Shown: positions 50,388-59,499, counted from the stretch's first letter. The stretch is DNA of 64,000 bases from Flavobacterium sp. (GCA_021740105.1 JAIPAM010000006.1:62001-126000), one strand, 5' to 3'. The notes: generated from the letters alone by a model not told the origin. Program-made: numbers and translations.

Positions 50388-51602
50388 TTATTTTCTTTCC
50401 AATAAAGCCATGTAAAATCCATCAAACCCGGATTCTGAGGCTAAAATTTTAGTATCCTTTAGTAATTTAAAGTTCTTACCCATTTCGGTGTTTTTCAAGA
50501 AGTTATTTACTTGATCTTGATTTTCAGAAGGTAAAACAGAACAGGTTGCATAAACCAATTTCCCTCCTGGTTTTACAATTCTAGAATAACTTTCGAGGAC
50601 TTCAGCTTGTACTTTTCGAATATTATCGATGAATTCAGGCTGGAGTTTCCATTTGGCATCTGGATTTCTTTTTAAAACACCTAATCCACTGCAGGGAGCA
50701 TCAATCAAAACACGATCGGCTTTTTCTTGCAGTTTTTTAATCACTTTTGTGGAATCAATAATTCGGTATTCAATATTAAAAGCGCCATTTCTTTTAGCTC
50801 TTAATTTTAATTGCTTTAATTTACTTTCGTATAAATCCATAGCAATTAATTGGCCTTTATTTTCCATAAGAGAAGCGAGGTGAAGCGTTTTTCCACCAGC
50901 TCCTGCGCAAGTATCAACGACTCTCATTCCTGGTTGAACGTCTAAAAACGCAGCAACTAATTGAGAATTTGCATCTTGAACTTCAAACATTCCTTCTTTA
51001 AAAGCGTCAGTCATAAAGACGTTCGCTCTTTCTTTAAGAACTAAAGCATCTGGCTGGTCTTTCAAGAAAGTAGTTTCAATATCTAAATCCATTAATAAGG
51101 AATGGAGTTTTTCACGGGTAGTTTTTAAAGTGTTTACACGTAAAATAACTTTTGCAGGTTGGTTTTGCGCCGTTATTTCTGTTGACCACACTTTTTCACC
51201 CAATTCTTTAACTCCTAATTCGTCCATCCAATCTGGGATCGATTCTTTTAAAGCTCTAACTTTTGATAATTCATCAAATCGTCCTTTGATTTTTCTTTCT
51301 GGAGTTCCCTCTAATTGTCTCCAATCGGGAATTGGATAGCCTCTTAAAACTGCCCAAACAGAAAACATTCTCCAAAGATTATCTCTGTCAAATGGTTCTT
51401 TTACTTCCGCAATTTCAGCATATAATCGCTTCCAACGAACTATTTCGTAGATAGTTTCAGCAACAAACTTTCGATCGGAACTTCCCCATCGTTTGTCTTT
51501 TTTCAAAGCTCTCGCTACTACTTTATCGGCATATTCTCCTACGTTAAAAATGGCATTTAGGGAGTCGATAGTAGTGTAAACTAAATTTCTGTGTAATCTC
51601 AT
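50388..51602 (-). CDS. RsmB/NOP family rRNA cytosine-C5 methyltransferase
   Basis: A 404-residue SAM-dependent methyltransferase. N-terminal NusB-like helical domain (about 1-140), then the Rossmann catalytic domain with SAM motif VDTCAGAGGKTLHLAS, and the two cysteines of the family, in DAPCSGLGVLKRNP and YATCSVLPSEN. Probably methylates a cytosine of 16S rRNA like RsmB, but the exact site is not certain. Two ATGs are adjacent at 51605 and 51602; the second is preferred because it restores the 17-base gap to the -7 box. Confidence 0.88.
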   Translation of the reverse strand: MRLHRNLVYTTIDSLNAIFNVGEYADKVVARALKKDKRWGSSDRKFVAETIYEIVRWKRLYAEIAEVKEPFDRDNLWRMFSVWAVLRGYPIPDWRQLEGTPERKIKGRFDELSKVRALKESIPDWMDELGVKELGEKVWSTEITAQNQPAKVILRVNTLKTTREKLHSLLMDLDIETTFLKDQPDALVLKERANVFMTDAFKEGMFEVQDANSQLVAAFLDVQPGMRVVDTCAGAGGKTLHLASLMENKGQLIAMDLYESKLKQLKLRAKRNGAFNIEYRIIDSTKVIKKLQEKADRVLIDAPCSGLGVLKRNPDAKWKLQPEFIDNIRKVQAEVLESYSRIVKPGGKLVYATCSVLPSENQDQVNNFLKNTEMGKNFKLLKDTKILASESGFDGFYMALLERK

Positions 51603-51619
51603 CATCTTTTATTGAAGTG

Positions 51620-51627
51620 CAAATGTA
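51620..51627 (-). promoter_or_regulatory. Predicted -7 box for the RsmB-like gene
   Basis: The minus strand reads TACATTTG, an exact TAnnTTTG match, 17 bases before the ATG at 51602. Confidence 0.5.
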
Positions 51628-51699
51628 CTGCTTTTTTTCAGAAGAGATTTTTTGTAAATTCAAGATTGAATAAACATTATTTATAAATACCAAAAATAG

Positions 51700-53661
51700 T
51701 TACTCAACTCTGTTCAAGTGTATTTTTTCGGGTGGGTGTAAAACCATTGGGAATTTCTCAATTTTCACGGAGCTACTATCTAAACCGAATGCTTTTTCTT
51801 CAGATAAACTGAATTTCTTAATCAAGAAGTAGGCATTCATGACGATCTTCTCATGCCATAATAAATCACTATCATTAGATAAGAATTTCTCCAACAGTAC
51901 AAATTTGAAATCACCAAGAATATTATTTTTATTTAATGATTCATAACGGCTGGTGACATCCACTTCGCCATTTTGAACCATGTCTTTCAATACTTCTTTG
52001 AACATCAAATTGATTTTTGTAGGTTCTCTAAATCCTAAATTAAAGTCAATTCTAAACAAATCATCTTTGATTATTTCGGTTACTTTGTATTCTGTTTTAT
52101 AAGGCTCGTTAAGAATATTTACGTGAACAAACCAGTATAAGTCGGCTCTTTTTGGACGCTTTTGTAAAATAGAATACATTACTTTTTCTTCTATTTCATC
52201 GGTTCGGCTTGCATTAGTCATATAAACTAAATGAGTTGCATATTTAGGAATCGATAAATCAGCACTTAATTCGGCCAGTACTTTAGTATAAGAATCAATT
52301 TTTACAAACTTGGTATAATTTTTACTAATTTTCTTTGCAAAATACCAAATGGTCATTATTCCAATTAACATTAAAGCAATGAATAAAGTAACATAACCTC
52401 CATGTGGGAATTTTTTTAGGTTGGCTATTAAAAAACTAAATTCAATTATTAGATAAGTCGAAATTAATGGCACGATGATCATCCAGGAAACTCTTTTTAA
52501 AATCATAAAGAAATTTAAAAGAACGGTTGTCATGATCATGCAAAGGATAATTGCCAAGCCATAGGCCGCTTCCATATTACTAGATTCTTCAAAATGCAAA
52601 ACAATCATAATACAACCGGCAAATAATAACCAGTTTATTGACGGAATATACAATTGACCTTTAAGTTCTGTGGGGTATTTAATTTTTACTTTAGGCCAAA
52701 AGTTCAATCTCATAGCCTCGTTAATTAATGTAAATGAACCGCTAATTAAAGCTTGAGATGCAATTACTGCAGCCATTGTAGCAATTACAATACCAAATGG
52801 TAAAAACCAACTTTCCATAATCAGGTAAAATGGATTTCCATTTTTACCCCCTAAGGATTGTAAAGTTGCCCCTTCATGTTGGATTAAATAAGCGGCTTGA
52901 CCAAAGTAATTTAAAACCAATGTCGTTTTTACAAATATCCAACTAATTCGGATGTTTTTTCTTCCACAGTGTCCCATGTCAGAATACAAGGCTTCTGCTC
53001 CAGTGGTACAGAGGAATACAAATCCTAAAACATAAAATCCTTCTGGGTGAATAGTTAACAGTTGAATAGCATAATAAGGATTTAATGCTTTCAATACTTC
53101 TATATGACCTACTATTTGAATTATCCCTAAAATACCTAACATTCCAAACCAAATTAACATCATTGGAGCGAAAAATTTCCCAACTAATTTAGTACCGAAT
53201 TGTTGAATTGTAAAGAGTATAAATAGTATTCCAATTACAATTGGGATCGTATTGATATCAGGATAATACGTTCTAATTCCTTCTACCGCTGAAGCTACAG
53301 ATATTGGAGGGGTGATAATTCCATCCGCTAATAAGGCACTTCCGCCAATAATAGCTGGGACAATTAACCATTTAACTTTAGTTCTTTTTACTAATGCATA
53401 CAATGCAAAGATTCCTCCTTCACCATTGTTATCTGCACTTAAGGTGATTAGAACATATTTTAGGGTTGTTTGTAAAGTAAGTGTCCAAAAAATACATGAA
53501 ACACCTCCTAAAACAATATCTGAAGTAATTGCATGAAGCCCAAGAATGGCTTTCATAACGTACAATGGCGAAGTTCCTATATCTCCATAAATTATTCCTA
53601 AAGTAATTAGTAATCCACCTAAAGATAATTTGCTGTGGAGATCGTGATGATGAGAACTCAT
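51700..53661 (-). CDS. kup: KUP family potassium transporter
   Basis: A 653-residue K+ uptake permease. The KUP signature IYGDIGTSPLYVMKAIL sits at about 24-40 and TTGAEALYSDMGHCG at about 220. Twelve TM helices occupy residues about 12-450, and the last 200 residues are the cytoplasmic domain. The Asp/Glu residues in the first helix and in the GAEA segment match the proton-coupled K+ transport residues of the family. It is monocistronic with a -7 box 23 bases upstream, flanked by a terminator on the 5' side. Confidence 0.95.
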   Translation of the reverse strand: MSSHHHDLHSKLSLGGLLITLGIIYGDIGTSPLYVMKAILGLHAITSDIVLGGVSCIFWTLTLQTTLKYVLITLSADNNGEGGIFALYALVKRTKVKWLIVPAIIGGSALLADGIITPPISVASAVEGIRTYYPDINTIPIVIGILFILFTIQQFGTKLVGKFFAPMMLIWFGMLGILGIIQIVGHIEVLKALNPYYAIQLLTIHPEGFYVLGFVFLCTTGAEALYSDMGHCGRKNIRISWIFVKTTLVLNYFGQAAYLIQHEGATLQSLGGKNGNPFYLIMESWFLPFGIVIATMAAVIASQALISGSFTLINEAMRLNFWPKVKIKYPTELKGQLYIPSINWLLFAGCIMIVLHFEESSNMEAAYGLAIILCMIMTTVLLNFFMILKRVSWMIIVPLISTYLIIEFSFLIANLKKFPHGGYVTLFIALMLIGIMTIWYFAKKISKNYTKFVKIDSYTKVLAELSADLSIPKYATHLVYMTNASRTDEIEEKVMYSILQKRPKRADLYWFVHVNILNEPYKTEYKVTEIIKDDLFRIDFNLGFREPTKINLMFKEVLKDMVQNGEVDVTSRYESLNKNNILGDFKFVLLEKFLSNDSDLLWHEKIVMNAYFLIKKFSLSEEKAFGLDSSSVKIEKFPMVLHPPEKIHLNRVE

Positions 53662-53684
53662 AAAATTAGTTTAAAAAAAGTCCA

Positions 53685-53692
53685 CAAATTTA
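53685..53692 (-). promoter_or_regulatory. Predicted -7 box for kup
   Basis: The minus strand reads TAAATTTG, an exact TAnnTTTG match, 23 bases before the ATG at 53661. Confidence 0.45.
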
Positions 53693-53764
53693 TTACTATA
53701 TAATTTAATATTGATAAATGTATGTATTTTTTTTAAAAATAAAATTGAATTATTTTTATGTAAA

Positions 53765-53796
53765 AAACAAAAGCACCGATTTTTTTCGGTGCTTTT
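53765..53796 (-). terminator. Intrinsic terminator after the Arg/Asn-rich secreted protein gene
   Basis: An 11-bp stem, AAAAGCACCGA (53769-53779) with TCGGTGCTTTT (53786-53796), with T-rich sequence after it on the minus strand. It insulates kup from the gene at 53819. Confidence 0.82.
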
Positions 53797-53818
53797 TTTA
53801 AGAATTCTATATTTTGAT

Positions 53819-54808
53819 TTATCTTCTAGAATTGGGACTTCTTTCTTCTCTAGGTGAAGTACTTCTGGGATTTTTCTCGTTATTTTCTCTTCCTCTTGGA
53901 GCATTTGAATCGGATTGATTTCTTCTAGGTGTATCAGATTCAGTCCTTGTATTTTGTCTTGGCTTTGCACTTTGATTGTTTTGCCTTGGAGTTTCAATAT
54001 CTGTTCTAGTGTTTGATCTTGGTGTAATAGCGTTGTTATTTTCAGATCTATTACTACCGTTTGAAGTTCTATTTCTATCCAATTCATAGCGATTTGAGAC
54101 ACTATTATTCCTTCTCACAAAAGAACGCTCTGGATTTCTGATTTCATAACTATTCGCGCGAACATTTCTATATAGATTTGTTGCAACAGCACTTCTTCTA
54201 ACATTTACATAATTATAATGGTTGTTGTAATTTATCCATAGCCCCACATTTCTATGGTATCTATAAATTGGAAATGGACGCCAATAATAGTAAAATCGAG
54301 GGTAATATCTCCAGTTCCATCTTGAATGATAAACTCTATAATTTGGAGCCCAAAAATAAGTGAATAGAATTGGAGAATGATCGTAAACAGGTTCATAAAT
54401 ATAATTATTTCCATACATATAAACATTTCCTACCACCTGAACTTGCATTCTATTGTATCTGTCTTTTTCAACTTCTATAGTTGCTACATCTTGAAATATA
54501 TCTCTTTCTAATATGGCTTGAATTACAATTAGGTGGGTATTTCCTTCCACAGATTCGATTACTCTTAAATAATCAACTTGACGGTCATCATTTAAGTCTA
54601 GGTTTGAAATTTTATATTTAGGATTGTTCAAACGATATTCAAAATCTTCCAAATTTTTTGAATCTCCAAAAATGGATGCAACTGCTTTTAAATCTAAATT
54701 GTCACTAATTTCTGAACTTGATGCGATAACAGTAGTTCTATTTTGTGAATAAATAGTATTCACAAAAAATAAGGTTGCAATAGATAAAAATAAGATTTTC
54801 GTTTTCAT
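53819..54808 (-). CDS. Secreted protein with aromatic-rich core and Arg/Asn-rich disordered tail
   Basis: A 329-residue exported protein. Signal peptide 1-21 (TIYSQ). Residues about 30-125 form a folded domain (DFEYRLNNPKYKISNLDLNDD, VDYLRVIESVEGNTHLIVIQA). The middle (about 140-200) is strongly enriched in Tyr, Trp, Arg and His, and the last 120 residues are Arg/Asn/Ser/Pro-rich and probably disordered and basic. I do not recognise a functional family; relatives occur in Flavobacteria. It may bind polyanions such as lipopolysaccharide, DNA or polysaccharide, which is inference from charge alone. Confidence 0.75.
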   Translation of the reverse strand: MKTKILFLSIATLFFVNTIYSQNRTTVIASSSEISDNLDLKAVASIFGDSKNLEDFEYRLNNPKYKISNLDLNDDRQVDYLRVIESVEGNTHLIVIQAILERDIFQDVATIEVEKDRYNRMQVQVVGNVYMYGNNYIYEPVYDHSPILFTYFWAPNYRVYHSRWNWRYYPRFYYYWRPFPIYRYHRNVGLWINYNNHYNYVNVRRSAVATNLYRNVRANSYEIRNPERSFVRRNNSVSNRYELDRNRTSNGSNRSENNNAITPRSNTRTDIETPRQNNQSAKPRQNTRTESDTPRRNQSDSNAPRGRENNEKNPRSTSPREERSPNSRR

Positions 54809-54931
54809 GGTATTTGATTTTAGAATTACTACTTTTTATCCTTAACCAATTACTATGCCAACTATCTATTAAATTAATTTCAGGTTTCTTAAAATTATTC
54901 GTGTAAATTAGCTTTTTAATTATGTAGTTAC

Positions 54932-55987
54932 ATGAAGAAAATCCTATGCCTTTTTATTTTTGCTGCAGCTTTGCATGGTTGTAAATCGAAATCTTCTTTA
55001 TCAATTTTAAATAAAAATAATACTTTGTTATCCATTGATACCCTTTTTACGGATAAGATTAGTATTCGAGCAATTGAAATAGAAAAAAATAAAGTATGGT
55101 ATGCTGCCGATAAAAATAGATATGGCTACTTTGATTTAATTTCAAACCAACGTCTTGAAAGAAAAATAAATAGAGATTCTTTGCAAATTGAATTTAGAAG
55201 TATTGCGCAAACCAGTCATTCTGTTTTTATTTTGAGCGTTGGAAATCCAGCGTTATTGTATAAAATTAATAAACACGATTTATCTTATAAATTGGTATAT
55301 CAAGAAAATCATGAAAAGGTTTTTTACGATGCTATTCGCTTTATTGATAACCAAAAAGGAATCGCAATTGGTGATCCAACAGCAGACACTTTTTCGATAA
55401 TTACAACCGTAGACGGAGGTGAAAATTGGAATAAACTTTTAAGTAACGATTTGCCAAAACTTGCAGATGGAGAAGCGGCATTTGCTGCAAGTAACACAAA
55501 TATCTGTGTTAAAGGGAAAAAAGTGTTTTTAGTTTCTGGGGGATTTAAGTCTAGAGTATTTGTGAGTGATGATTTTTGCCAAACGTGGAAAGTTTATGAA
55601 ACTCCCATTATTCAAGGTCAAGCGATGACTGGAATTTTCTCTGCCGATTTCCTAAATGAAAAAATAGGAATTATTGTTGGAGGAAACTACGAGGCGCAAT
55701 TAAACAATAATGCAAATAAAGCTATCACCTTTAACGGAGGTCAAACCTGGAAACTAATTGGAAATAATCAAGGTTTTGGCTACGCATCCTGCGTTCAATT
55801 TTTTCCACACTCCAATGGTAAAAAAATAATAAGCGTTGGAACAACTGGAATATATAGTTCTTTTAATCAAGGTGATAATTGGAAAAAAGTAGCAGATGAT
55901 AAAGAACTATTTACAATAAGATTCCAAAATTCCAAAACGGCAATTTTAGCCGGAAAAAATAAGATGATCAGAATGAATTTGAAATAA
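54932..55987 (+). CDS. Lipoprotein with Asp-box beta-propeller (Ycf48/sialidase-like repeats)
   Basis: A 351-residue lipoprotein with lipobox ALHGC (Cys at 17). Several Asp-box repeats of the form SxDxGxxW are visible: TTVDGGENWNKL, VSDDFCQTWKV, TFNGGQTWKL and SSFNQGDNWKKV, spaced as in a beta-propeller. No sialidase Arg triad is obvious. Such proteins are frequently named oxidoreductase without support. Likely a binding or assembly factor on the periplasmic side of the inner or outer membrane; substrate unknown. Monocistronic, convergent with folE with only one base between stops. Confidence 0.78.
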   Translation: MKKILCLFIFAAALHGCKSKSSLSILNKNNTLLSIDTLFTDKISIRAIEIEKNKVWYAADKNRYGYFDLISNQRLERKINRDSLQIEFRSIAQTSHSVFILSVGNPALLYKINKHDLSYKLVYQENHEKVFYDAIRFIDNQKGIAIGDPTADTFSIITTVDGGENWNKLLSNDLPKLADGEAAFAASNTNICVKGKKVFLVSGGFKSRVFVSDDFCQTWKVYETPIIQGQAMTGIFSADFLNEKIGIIVGGNYEAQLNNNANKAITFNGGQTWKLIGNNQGFGYASCVQFFPHSNGKKIISVGTTGIYSSFNQGDNWKKVADDKELFTIRFQNSKTAILAGKNKMIRMNLK

Positions 55988-56587
55988 TTAACTCAATTTA
56001 TTTGAAATCAAACTGATGAATTCTTTTCTGGTTTTATCCTTTTCAAATGCTCCAGTAAAGGAAGAAGTTGTAGTGTAGGAATTCTGTTTTTGGATTCCTC
56101 TCATTTGCATGCACATGTGTTGTGCTTCAATCACTACAGCCACTCCCAGCGGATTCAATCCTTCTTGAATACAGTTTTTTATTTCATCGGTCAATCGCTC
56201 TTGAACTTGCATTCTTCTTGCAAAGGCATCAACAATTCTTGGAATTTTACTAAGTCCAACAATTTTTCCATTGGGAATATAAGCCACGTGTGCTTTTCCA
56301 AAAAAAGGCAACATGTGATGTTCACACATGGAGTAAACTTCAATGTCTTTAACTACGATCATTTGTTGATGATCTTCAGTAAATAGAGCCGATTTTAATA
56401 TTTCAAGCGGATTTAAATCGTAACCGTGAGTCAAAAATTGCATAGCTTTGGCAACTCTTTCAGGTGTTTTTTGCAATCCCTCACGATTCACATCTTCTCC
56501 TAAATTTTCTATTATTGTTTTATAATTTTCAGATAATGATTCAATTAATTTGGTATCGTAAACCTCAATTTTTTCGTAACTTTTCAT
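55988..56587 (-). CDS. folE: GTP cyclohydrolase I
   Basis: A 199-residue homodecameric zinc enzyme that converts GTP to 7,8-dihydroneopterin triphosphate, the first step of folate and pterin synthesis. Zinc ligands C88 and H91 in [10 protein letters not shown] and C159 in [25 protein letters not shown] (35-49) and the [15 protein letters not shown] segment are family hallmarks. It is the last gene of an operon with an SDR (12 bases) and a DUF2805 protein, which suggests that its product may feed a reduced pterin other than folate. Confidence 0.95.
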   Translation of the reverse strand: MKSYEKIEVYDTKLIESLSENYKTIIENLGEDVNREGLQKTPERVAKAMQFLTHGYDLNPLEILKSALFTEDHQQMIVVKDIEVYSMCEHHMLPFFGKAHVAYIPNGKIVGLSKIPRIVDAFARRMQVQERLTDEIKNCIQEGLNPLGVAVVIEAQHMCMQMRGIQKQNSYTTTSSFTGAFEKDKTRKEFISLISNKLS

Positions 56588-56599
56588 TAATGTTTTTTA

Positions 56600-57283
56600 T
56601 TATATTTTAAAACTTACAATTCCATAATCCATTTCAAATACTTGGCCCGATATCGATTTTGCATTGTCTGACATTAAAAAATCTGCCATGCCAGCAACTT
56701 CTTCTGGGGCTAAATATCCTTTCATTGGATGTCTTTCAATCATATTTTCTTTCATTCTATCATTTCGAAGAATTGCTGCAGATAGTGAGGTTTCAGTTAT
56801 TGTTGGCGCAATTGCATTAACTCTAACGGTTGGTGATAATTCTGCTCCAAGCGATTTTACTAATCCTTCAACACCTGATTTTGCTGTTGCAATACTAGCA
56901 TGAAAAGGCATTCCTAATTTTGCTGCAACGGTACTGAACAATATAATAGAAGGATTGGAACCTTTTTTAAGTGTTGGTAAATATTTTTGAATCGACTTTA
57001 CTGCTCCAATTACATTAATTTCAAAATCATTTCTGAAATCATCAATTCCCAAACTCATAATTGGTTTCAAGTTGATTGATCCAGGACAATAAATTAATAC
57101 GTCAACCTGCTCAATATCTGGAAGTTCTGAACTTAATACGTCCAATTGATAGTTGGTTAAATTAGGATGAGAAATTTCAGGAAGGTTTCTACTAATGTTT
57201 ACTACTTTATTGTTTTCAACTGCTTGCTTTAGAATTGCATTTCCAATTCCTTTGCTTCCACCAATGATGACTATGTTTTTCAT
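56600..57283 (-). CDS. SDR family protein with the catalytic Tyr replaced by Ile
   Basis: A 227-residue short-chain dehydrogenase/reductase. NAD(P)-binding GGSKGIG (8-14), the Asn in FEINVIGA, S117 in LFSTVAAKLG and K135 are in place, but the usual YxxxK reads I131-A-T-A-K135, so the catalytic tyrosine is missing. The C-terminus (APTITETSLSA, FLMSDNAKSISGQV) is ordinary. From memory a subgroup with SIAxxK at this position exists, often near photolyase genes. The start overlaps the DUF2805 stop as TAATG. A pterin-related or structural role is inferred from folE. Confidence 0.85.
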   Translation of the reverse strand: MKNIVIIGGSKGIGNAILKQAVENNKVVNISRNLPEISHPNLTNYQLDVLSSELPDIEQVDVLIYCPGSINLKPIMSLGIDDFRNDFEINVIGAVKSIQKYLPTLKKGSNPSIILFSTVAAKLGMPFHASIATAKSGVEGLVKSLGAELSPTVRVNAIAPTITETSLSAAILRNDRMKENMIERHPMKGYLAPEEVAGMADFLMSDNAKSISGQVFEMDYGIVSFKI

Positions 57284-57561
57284 TATCTTTTAGCTATTTT
57301 ATTATTGTTTATTTGTCTTTGGCGAGTACATTTAAATCGGCCTTCTCGAAAATCTCGCAGTTTTTCGTGCTTTGTTTTACGTCCTTGAACGCGAGCTCTC
57401 CACATTCTAAAACTGGAGGGCTTCATTTCTCTACGCATCAAATCAATTACTTCTTGCTCTTTTAAGCCAAATTGTAGCAATATAGAGTCGAATGTGGTCC
57501 GGTCTTCCCAAGCCATTTCGATTATCCGGTCTATTTCAATTTCAGAAAACTCCTTTTCCAT
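57283..57561 (-). CDS. DUF2805/TIGR03643 family protein
   Basis: A 92-residue basic protein. MAWEDRTTFDSI (16-27), FGLKEQEVIDLMRREMKPSS and FRMWRARVQGRKTKH are the signature of the TIGR03643/DUF2805 family, which looks like a helix-turn-helix with a Trp/Arg-rich second helix. The family is, from memory, often coded near cryptochrome/photolyase genes; none lies in this window. It starts a three-gene operon with the SDR and folE. Function unknown. Confidence 0.85.
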   Translation of the reverse strand: MEKEFSEIEIDRIIEMAWEDRTTFDSILLQFGLKEQEVIDLMRREMKPSSFRMWRARVQGRKTKHEKLRDFREGRFKCTRQRQINNNKIAKR

Positions 57562-57581
57562 TTTTATTTATTTTGAAAGTG

Positions 57582-57589
57582 TAAAGATA
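57582..57589 (-). promoter_or_regulatory. Predicted -7 box for the DUF2805-SDR-folE operon
   Basis: The minus strand reads TATCTTTA, one mismatch from TAnnTTTG, 20 bases before the ATG at 57561. Confidence 0.4.
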
Positions 57590-57645
57590 TAAATTGTTTA
57601 ACTAATTTAAGTATTTGTTAAACAAAATATTTATTAATTTAAATG

Positions 57646-57653
57646 TAAATTTG
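57646..57653 (+). promoter_or_regulatory. Predicted -7 box for the pseudouridine synthase-trmL pair
   Basis: TAAATTTG matches TAnnTTTG, 19 bases before the ATG at 57673. Confidence 0.5.
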
Positions 57654-57672
57654 CAATTCAATTATTTCGCTA

Positions 57673-58254
57673 ATGCACCAACATTTTATTTTAAACAAAC
57701 CCTATGGTTATTTAAGCCAATTTATATACCAATTAAAAAGGAATAAAAAATTATTAGGTGAATTGTATGATTTTCCTGAAGGGACAATGGCAATTGGTCG
57801 TTTAGATGAAGATTCTGAAGGTTTGATTCTATTAACCACAGATGGAATGATGAGTGAATTGGTGCGAAGTAAAAAAGTGGATAAAGAATATTACGTTCAA
57901 GTTGATGGAATTATTACACAAGAAGCAATTGATAAAATTCAAAGCGGAGTTGAAATTGGATTTAAAGGTTCTAAATATAAAACGAAACCCTGTAAGGCAT
58001 TTTTAGTTTCTGAAATTCCTAATTTTGGTGAAAGAGGGAAGAAAATTCGTGATGAACGTCATGGACCAACTTCTTGGGTTTCGATTACTTTAAATGAAGG
58101 AAAATTTCGCCAAGTAAGGAAAATGACTTCTGCTGTTGGTTTCCCAACCTTAAGGTTAGTAAGAGTTAGAATAGGTAACGTCTATTTGAACGAATTAAAA
58201 TCAGGAGAAGTTATTGAAATAGCTGATTCAAAAATATTAAATATTAAATCATAA
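57673..58254 (+). CDS. rRNA pseudouridine synthase, RsuA/RluE-like
   Basis: A 193-residue enzyme. Catalytic D45 lies in IGRLDEDSEGLILLTTDG (41-58). NKPYGYLSQF at the start, YYVQVDG, and LNEGKFRQVRKMTSAVGFPTLRLVRVRIG complete the RsuA/RluE catalytic domain. The protein has no N-terminal S4 domain and is short, as in RluE, which makes pseudouridine 2457 in E. coli 23S rRNA; the exact target here is uncertain. The trmL-like gene follows after 7 bases, so the two likely share an RNA-modification transcript. Confidence 0.92.
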   Translation: MHQHFILNKPYGYLSQFIYQLKRNKKLLGELYDFPEGTMAIGRLDEDSEGLILLTTDGMMSELVRSKKVDKEYYVQVDGIITQEAIDKIQSGVEIGFKGSKYKTKPCKAFLVSEIPNFGERGKKIRDERHGPTSWVSITLNEGKFRQVRKMTSAVGFPTLRLVRVRIGNVYLNELKSGEVIEIADSKILNIKS

Positions 58255-58261
58255 ATAAAGC

Positions 58262-58711
58262 ATGTTAAATATTGTTTTAGTAGAACCTGAAATACCTAAT
58301 AATACTGGAAACATAGGAAGGTTATGTGTGGGAACTGGAAATAGATTGCATTTAATACATCCTTTTGGATTTCAAATTACAGATAAAAATTTGAAACGTT
58401 CTGGTTTGGATTATTGGGTGCATTTAGATTGGAAAGAATATCAGAATATGGATGAATGGACAGTTCAAATTCCTGATAAGTCTCGAGTTTTTTTATTTAG
58501 TTCAAATGCTGAAAAATCGTATTTAAAAGAAAATTTTCATGATGGCGATTGGTTGGTTTTTGGAAAAGAAAGTGTCGGTTTAAGTGATACTATTTTAAAT
58601 CAATTTCCAAATCATTTAACCATCCCAATTTCTCCATTAGTACGAAGTTATAACTTAGCTAATTCAGTAGCATTTGCAATAGGTGAAGCAAAAAGACAGA
58701 TTGAAATATAG
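58262..58711 (+). CDS. trmL: tRNA (cytidine(34)-2'-O)-methyltransferase, SPOUT fold
   Basis: A 149-residue SAM-dependent methyltransferase with the SPOUT knot: EPEIPNNTGNIGRLC (8-22), GKESVGLSD and the C-terminal SPLVRSYNLANSVAFAIGEA, all typical of TrmL, which methylates the 2'-OH of wobble residue 34 in tRNA-Leu. Length is family-typical. It follows the pseudouridine synthase by 7 bases. It converges on the ABC ATPase gene, with two bases between the stops. Confidence 0.93.
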   Translation: MLNIVLVEPEIPNNTGNIGRLCVGTGNRLHLIHPFGFQITDKNLKRSGLDYWVHLDWKEYQNMDEWTVQIPDKSRVFLFSSNAEKSYLKENFHDGDWLVFGKESVGLSDTILNQFPNHLTIPISPLVRSYNLANSVAFAIGEAKRQIEI

Positions 58712-58713
58712 TT

Positions 58714-59499
58714 TTATTGAACAATAAACTTTCCTTTTTCGCTATCAAAAGCGATCTGTTCGTCTTTGAATAAAGTATCAAAATTTCCTTTTGAAATAAA
58801 ATTACACGGTTGGTCTTGAACCACATTTTCCTCAGTCATGATAATCATTTCATCGCTAATTTGAATCGCCATATCGATATCATGAGTTGAAAAAAGGATG
58901 CATTTATTGGTTTCTTTTGCGAGTTTCTTCAGGAGTTTAAACAAACTAACTTTATGAAGTAGATCCAAGTGGGTAGTAGGTTCGTCTAAAATAATTAAAG
59001 GTGTATCTTGTGCCAAAGCTCTCGCTACTAAAACATTTTGAAGCTGCCCATCGCTTATTTCATAATGTTTTTTTTCTGCTAAAGAAGTAATTTGTGTAAG
59101 CTCCATAGCTTCATTAATTTTAGAAATATCATTAGCTGATAATTTTCCCAACCAATTGGTATAAGGTTGTCTTCCTAGACCTACAATTTCAAATACCGTT
59201 AAGTTACTTGGAGGTAATTTTTCTGTTAAAACGATACTCAGATTTTGAGCAAACGAAATAGAATAGTAATCAGAAATATCTAGGCCATTTAAAATAACAT
59301 TTCCAGATAGGGGAGGTTGAATACCAATTAATGTTCTTAATAAAGTAGATTTTCCAATTCCATTGGTACCAATTAAAGCGATTAATTCTCCTTTTTTCAA
59401 AGTCAAATTGATGTTGGATGCAATAGTTTTACTTTCTTTTTTCGAAGAATAGCCAACAGACAAATTAGAAGTAGTAAGAATGGGATTATTATTATCCAT
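58714..59499 (-). CDS. Orphan ABC transporter ATPase, FecE/BtuD-like
   Basis: A 261-residue nucleotide-binding subunit. Walker A GTNGIGKS (44-51), Q-loop, signature ISDGQLQN (SDGQ instead of SGGQ), Walker B LIILDEPTTHLDLL and H-loop FSTHDID. The closest known groups are siderophore, hemin or cobalamin importers (FecE, BtuD). No permease or binding protein is beside it, so its partners are elsewhere. Own -7 box 18 bases upstream, so it is independently transcribed. Confidence 0.85.
   Translation of the reverse strand: MDNNNPILTTSNLSVGYSSKKESKTIASNINLTLKKGELIALIGTNGIGKSTLLRTLIGIQPPLSGNVILNGLDISDYYSISFAQNLSIVLTEKLPPSNLTVFEIVGLGRQPYTNWLGKLSANDISKINEAMELTQITSLAEKKHYEISDGQLQNVLVARALAQDTPLIILDEPTTHLDLLHKVSLFKLLKKLAKETNKCILFSTHDIDMAIQISDEMIIMTEENVVQDQPCNFISKGNFDTLFKDEQIAFDSEKGKFIVQ

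Noticed and set aside
53671..54102. A 143-codon open frame on the minus strand overlapping the Arg/Asn-rich secreted protein
   Set aside because: It is a frame shadow of the low-complexity 3' end of the gene at 53819-54808 and also covers the terminator; composition is not protein-like.
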